Shown piece after piece: positions 21,581 through 21,795 of a stretch of 21,795 nucleotides of DNA. The DNA lies in the IMG/VR virus record IMGVR_UViG_3300025769_000971, positions 1 through 21,795 of that record. One strand, written 5' to 3'. The position numbers and the translations under genes were made by a program. Origin of the DNA: a virus. The notes beneath the pieces are model-generated. The model saw nothing but the letters and a program-made list of their open reading frames with translations. It made no database searches and was not told the DNA's origin. Within the stretch, counting starts at the first letter, position 1; each line of letters starts with the position of its first letter.

Positions 21581-21795
21581 TTAAAATGATTGTATTATAA
21601 ATTGTCCTTTATCGCCAAAAGCATAATAGTTTGTAGCATCCATAATGCTCTCTTCGTCTGGATAATCCTCTTGGTCGTAATCTAACCAAAACTCTTCTAT
21701 ATTATCATACTCGATATACTCGCAACATAAAGCTATAACGTCAAGCTCTATCTCTTCTCCAGTACATTCTTCGTATTCTTCTAAGTAGTCAAATA
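21581..21795 (-). CDS. Partial, extremely acidic small protein
   Basis: The C-terminal 70 residues of a gene that enters from the right edge; the start lies outside the window. Of these 70 residues about 23 are Asp or Glu and only one is Lys, with no Arg. The segment begins FDYLEEYEECTGEEIELDVIA and closes GDKGQFIIQSF. The charge pattern suggests a surface like that of DNA-mimic proteins, but I recognise no named family and the pattern also occurs in unrelated small phage proteins. It is followed after 4 nt by the 49-aa membrane protein, so it belongs to the same operon. Confidence 0.6.
   Translation of the reverse strand, partial: FDYLEEYEECTGEEIELDVIALCCEYIEYDNIEEFWLDYDQEDYPDEESIMDATNYYAFGDKGQFIIQSF

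Noticed and set aside
1-21795. CTAG deficit as separate evidence of restriction avoidance
   Set aside because: I saw no CTAG, but this tetramer is scarce in many bacterial genomes for other reasons, so it was not scored as an independent finding.
1-21795. tRNA genes, CRISPR arrays, insertion sequences or attachment sites
   Set aside because: No cloverleaf-like segment, regularly spaced repeats, transposase or integrase was recognised.

Overview
The window looks like part of the genome of a tailed phage (siphovirus type, HK97-fold capsid) that infects a member of the Bacteroidota, most likely a flavobacterium. Reasons: strongly AT-rich DNA; almost no Shine-Dalgarno sequences, with A-rich leaders instead; several TAnnTTTG boxes, the Bacteroidota -7 promoter element; signal peptides ending in a SYSQ-like stretch; and structural protein families typical of Bacteroidota phages. 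No integrase, terminase, tRNA, CRISPR array or insertion sequence is visible. It is a phage fragment, not a bacterial chromosome segment.

Plus strand, 1-17533, late genes. First comes a gp10-like head-tail/tail completion protein. It is followed by a small moron-like insert of two tiny genes (636-797 and 855-1001), each with the same leader and its own terminator. Next are two tail genes (419 and 995 aa) and the tape measure (724 aa), closed by a terminator at 7550. A second late unit holds an XkdF-like protease/scaffold, the major capsid protein and a putative tail tube protein, closed by a terminator at 10312. The third block runs to 17533: a small beta-rich protein, a large multi-domain portal, connector and tail completion proteins, a receptor-binding fibre with tandem beta-sandwich domains, a small unknown protein, a holin, a TTG-started 50-aa gene, an M15 endolysin and a PD-(D/E)xK nuclease. 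Tail genes thus precede head genes and the portal follows the capsid gene, so the usual head-then-tail order is rotated.

Minus strand, 21795-17530, probably early/middle genes, transcribed right to left: an extremely acidic protein (cut by the window edge), a small membrane protein, a helical protein and an HTH regulator. After a 137-bp intergenic region come an ERF single-strand annealing protein, a YqaJ/RecB-like exonuclease, a DnaA-domain-IV protein without the AAA+ ATPase, a small helical protein, a secreted SLT-type lysozyme, two overlapping membrane/periplasmic proteins that look like a spanin pair, and an unknown protein. Most junctions are 4-nt ATGA overlaps, so this is one tightly coupled operon. 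The two convergent operons meet at 17530-17533, where one TTAA provides both stop codons.

Working together: ERF and exonuclease form a recombination pair, the DnaA-like protein probably initiates or modulates replication, the plus-strand block builds the virion, and lysis functions are divided between the strands (holin and M15 endolysin on plus, lysozyme and spanin candidates on minus). No stretch over 300 bases lacks a gene; the largest gaps are 7515-7657 (terminator and possible promoter) and 20764-20900 (promoter, inverted repeat, terminator).

The most striking non-gene signal: by eye I find no GATC and no CATG anywhere in the 21.8 kb, although tens of each would be expected. This points to selection by host restriction enzymes.
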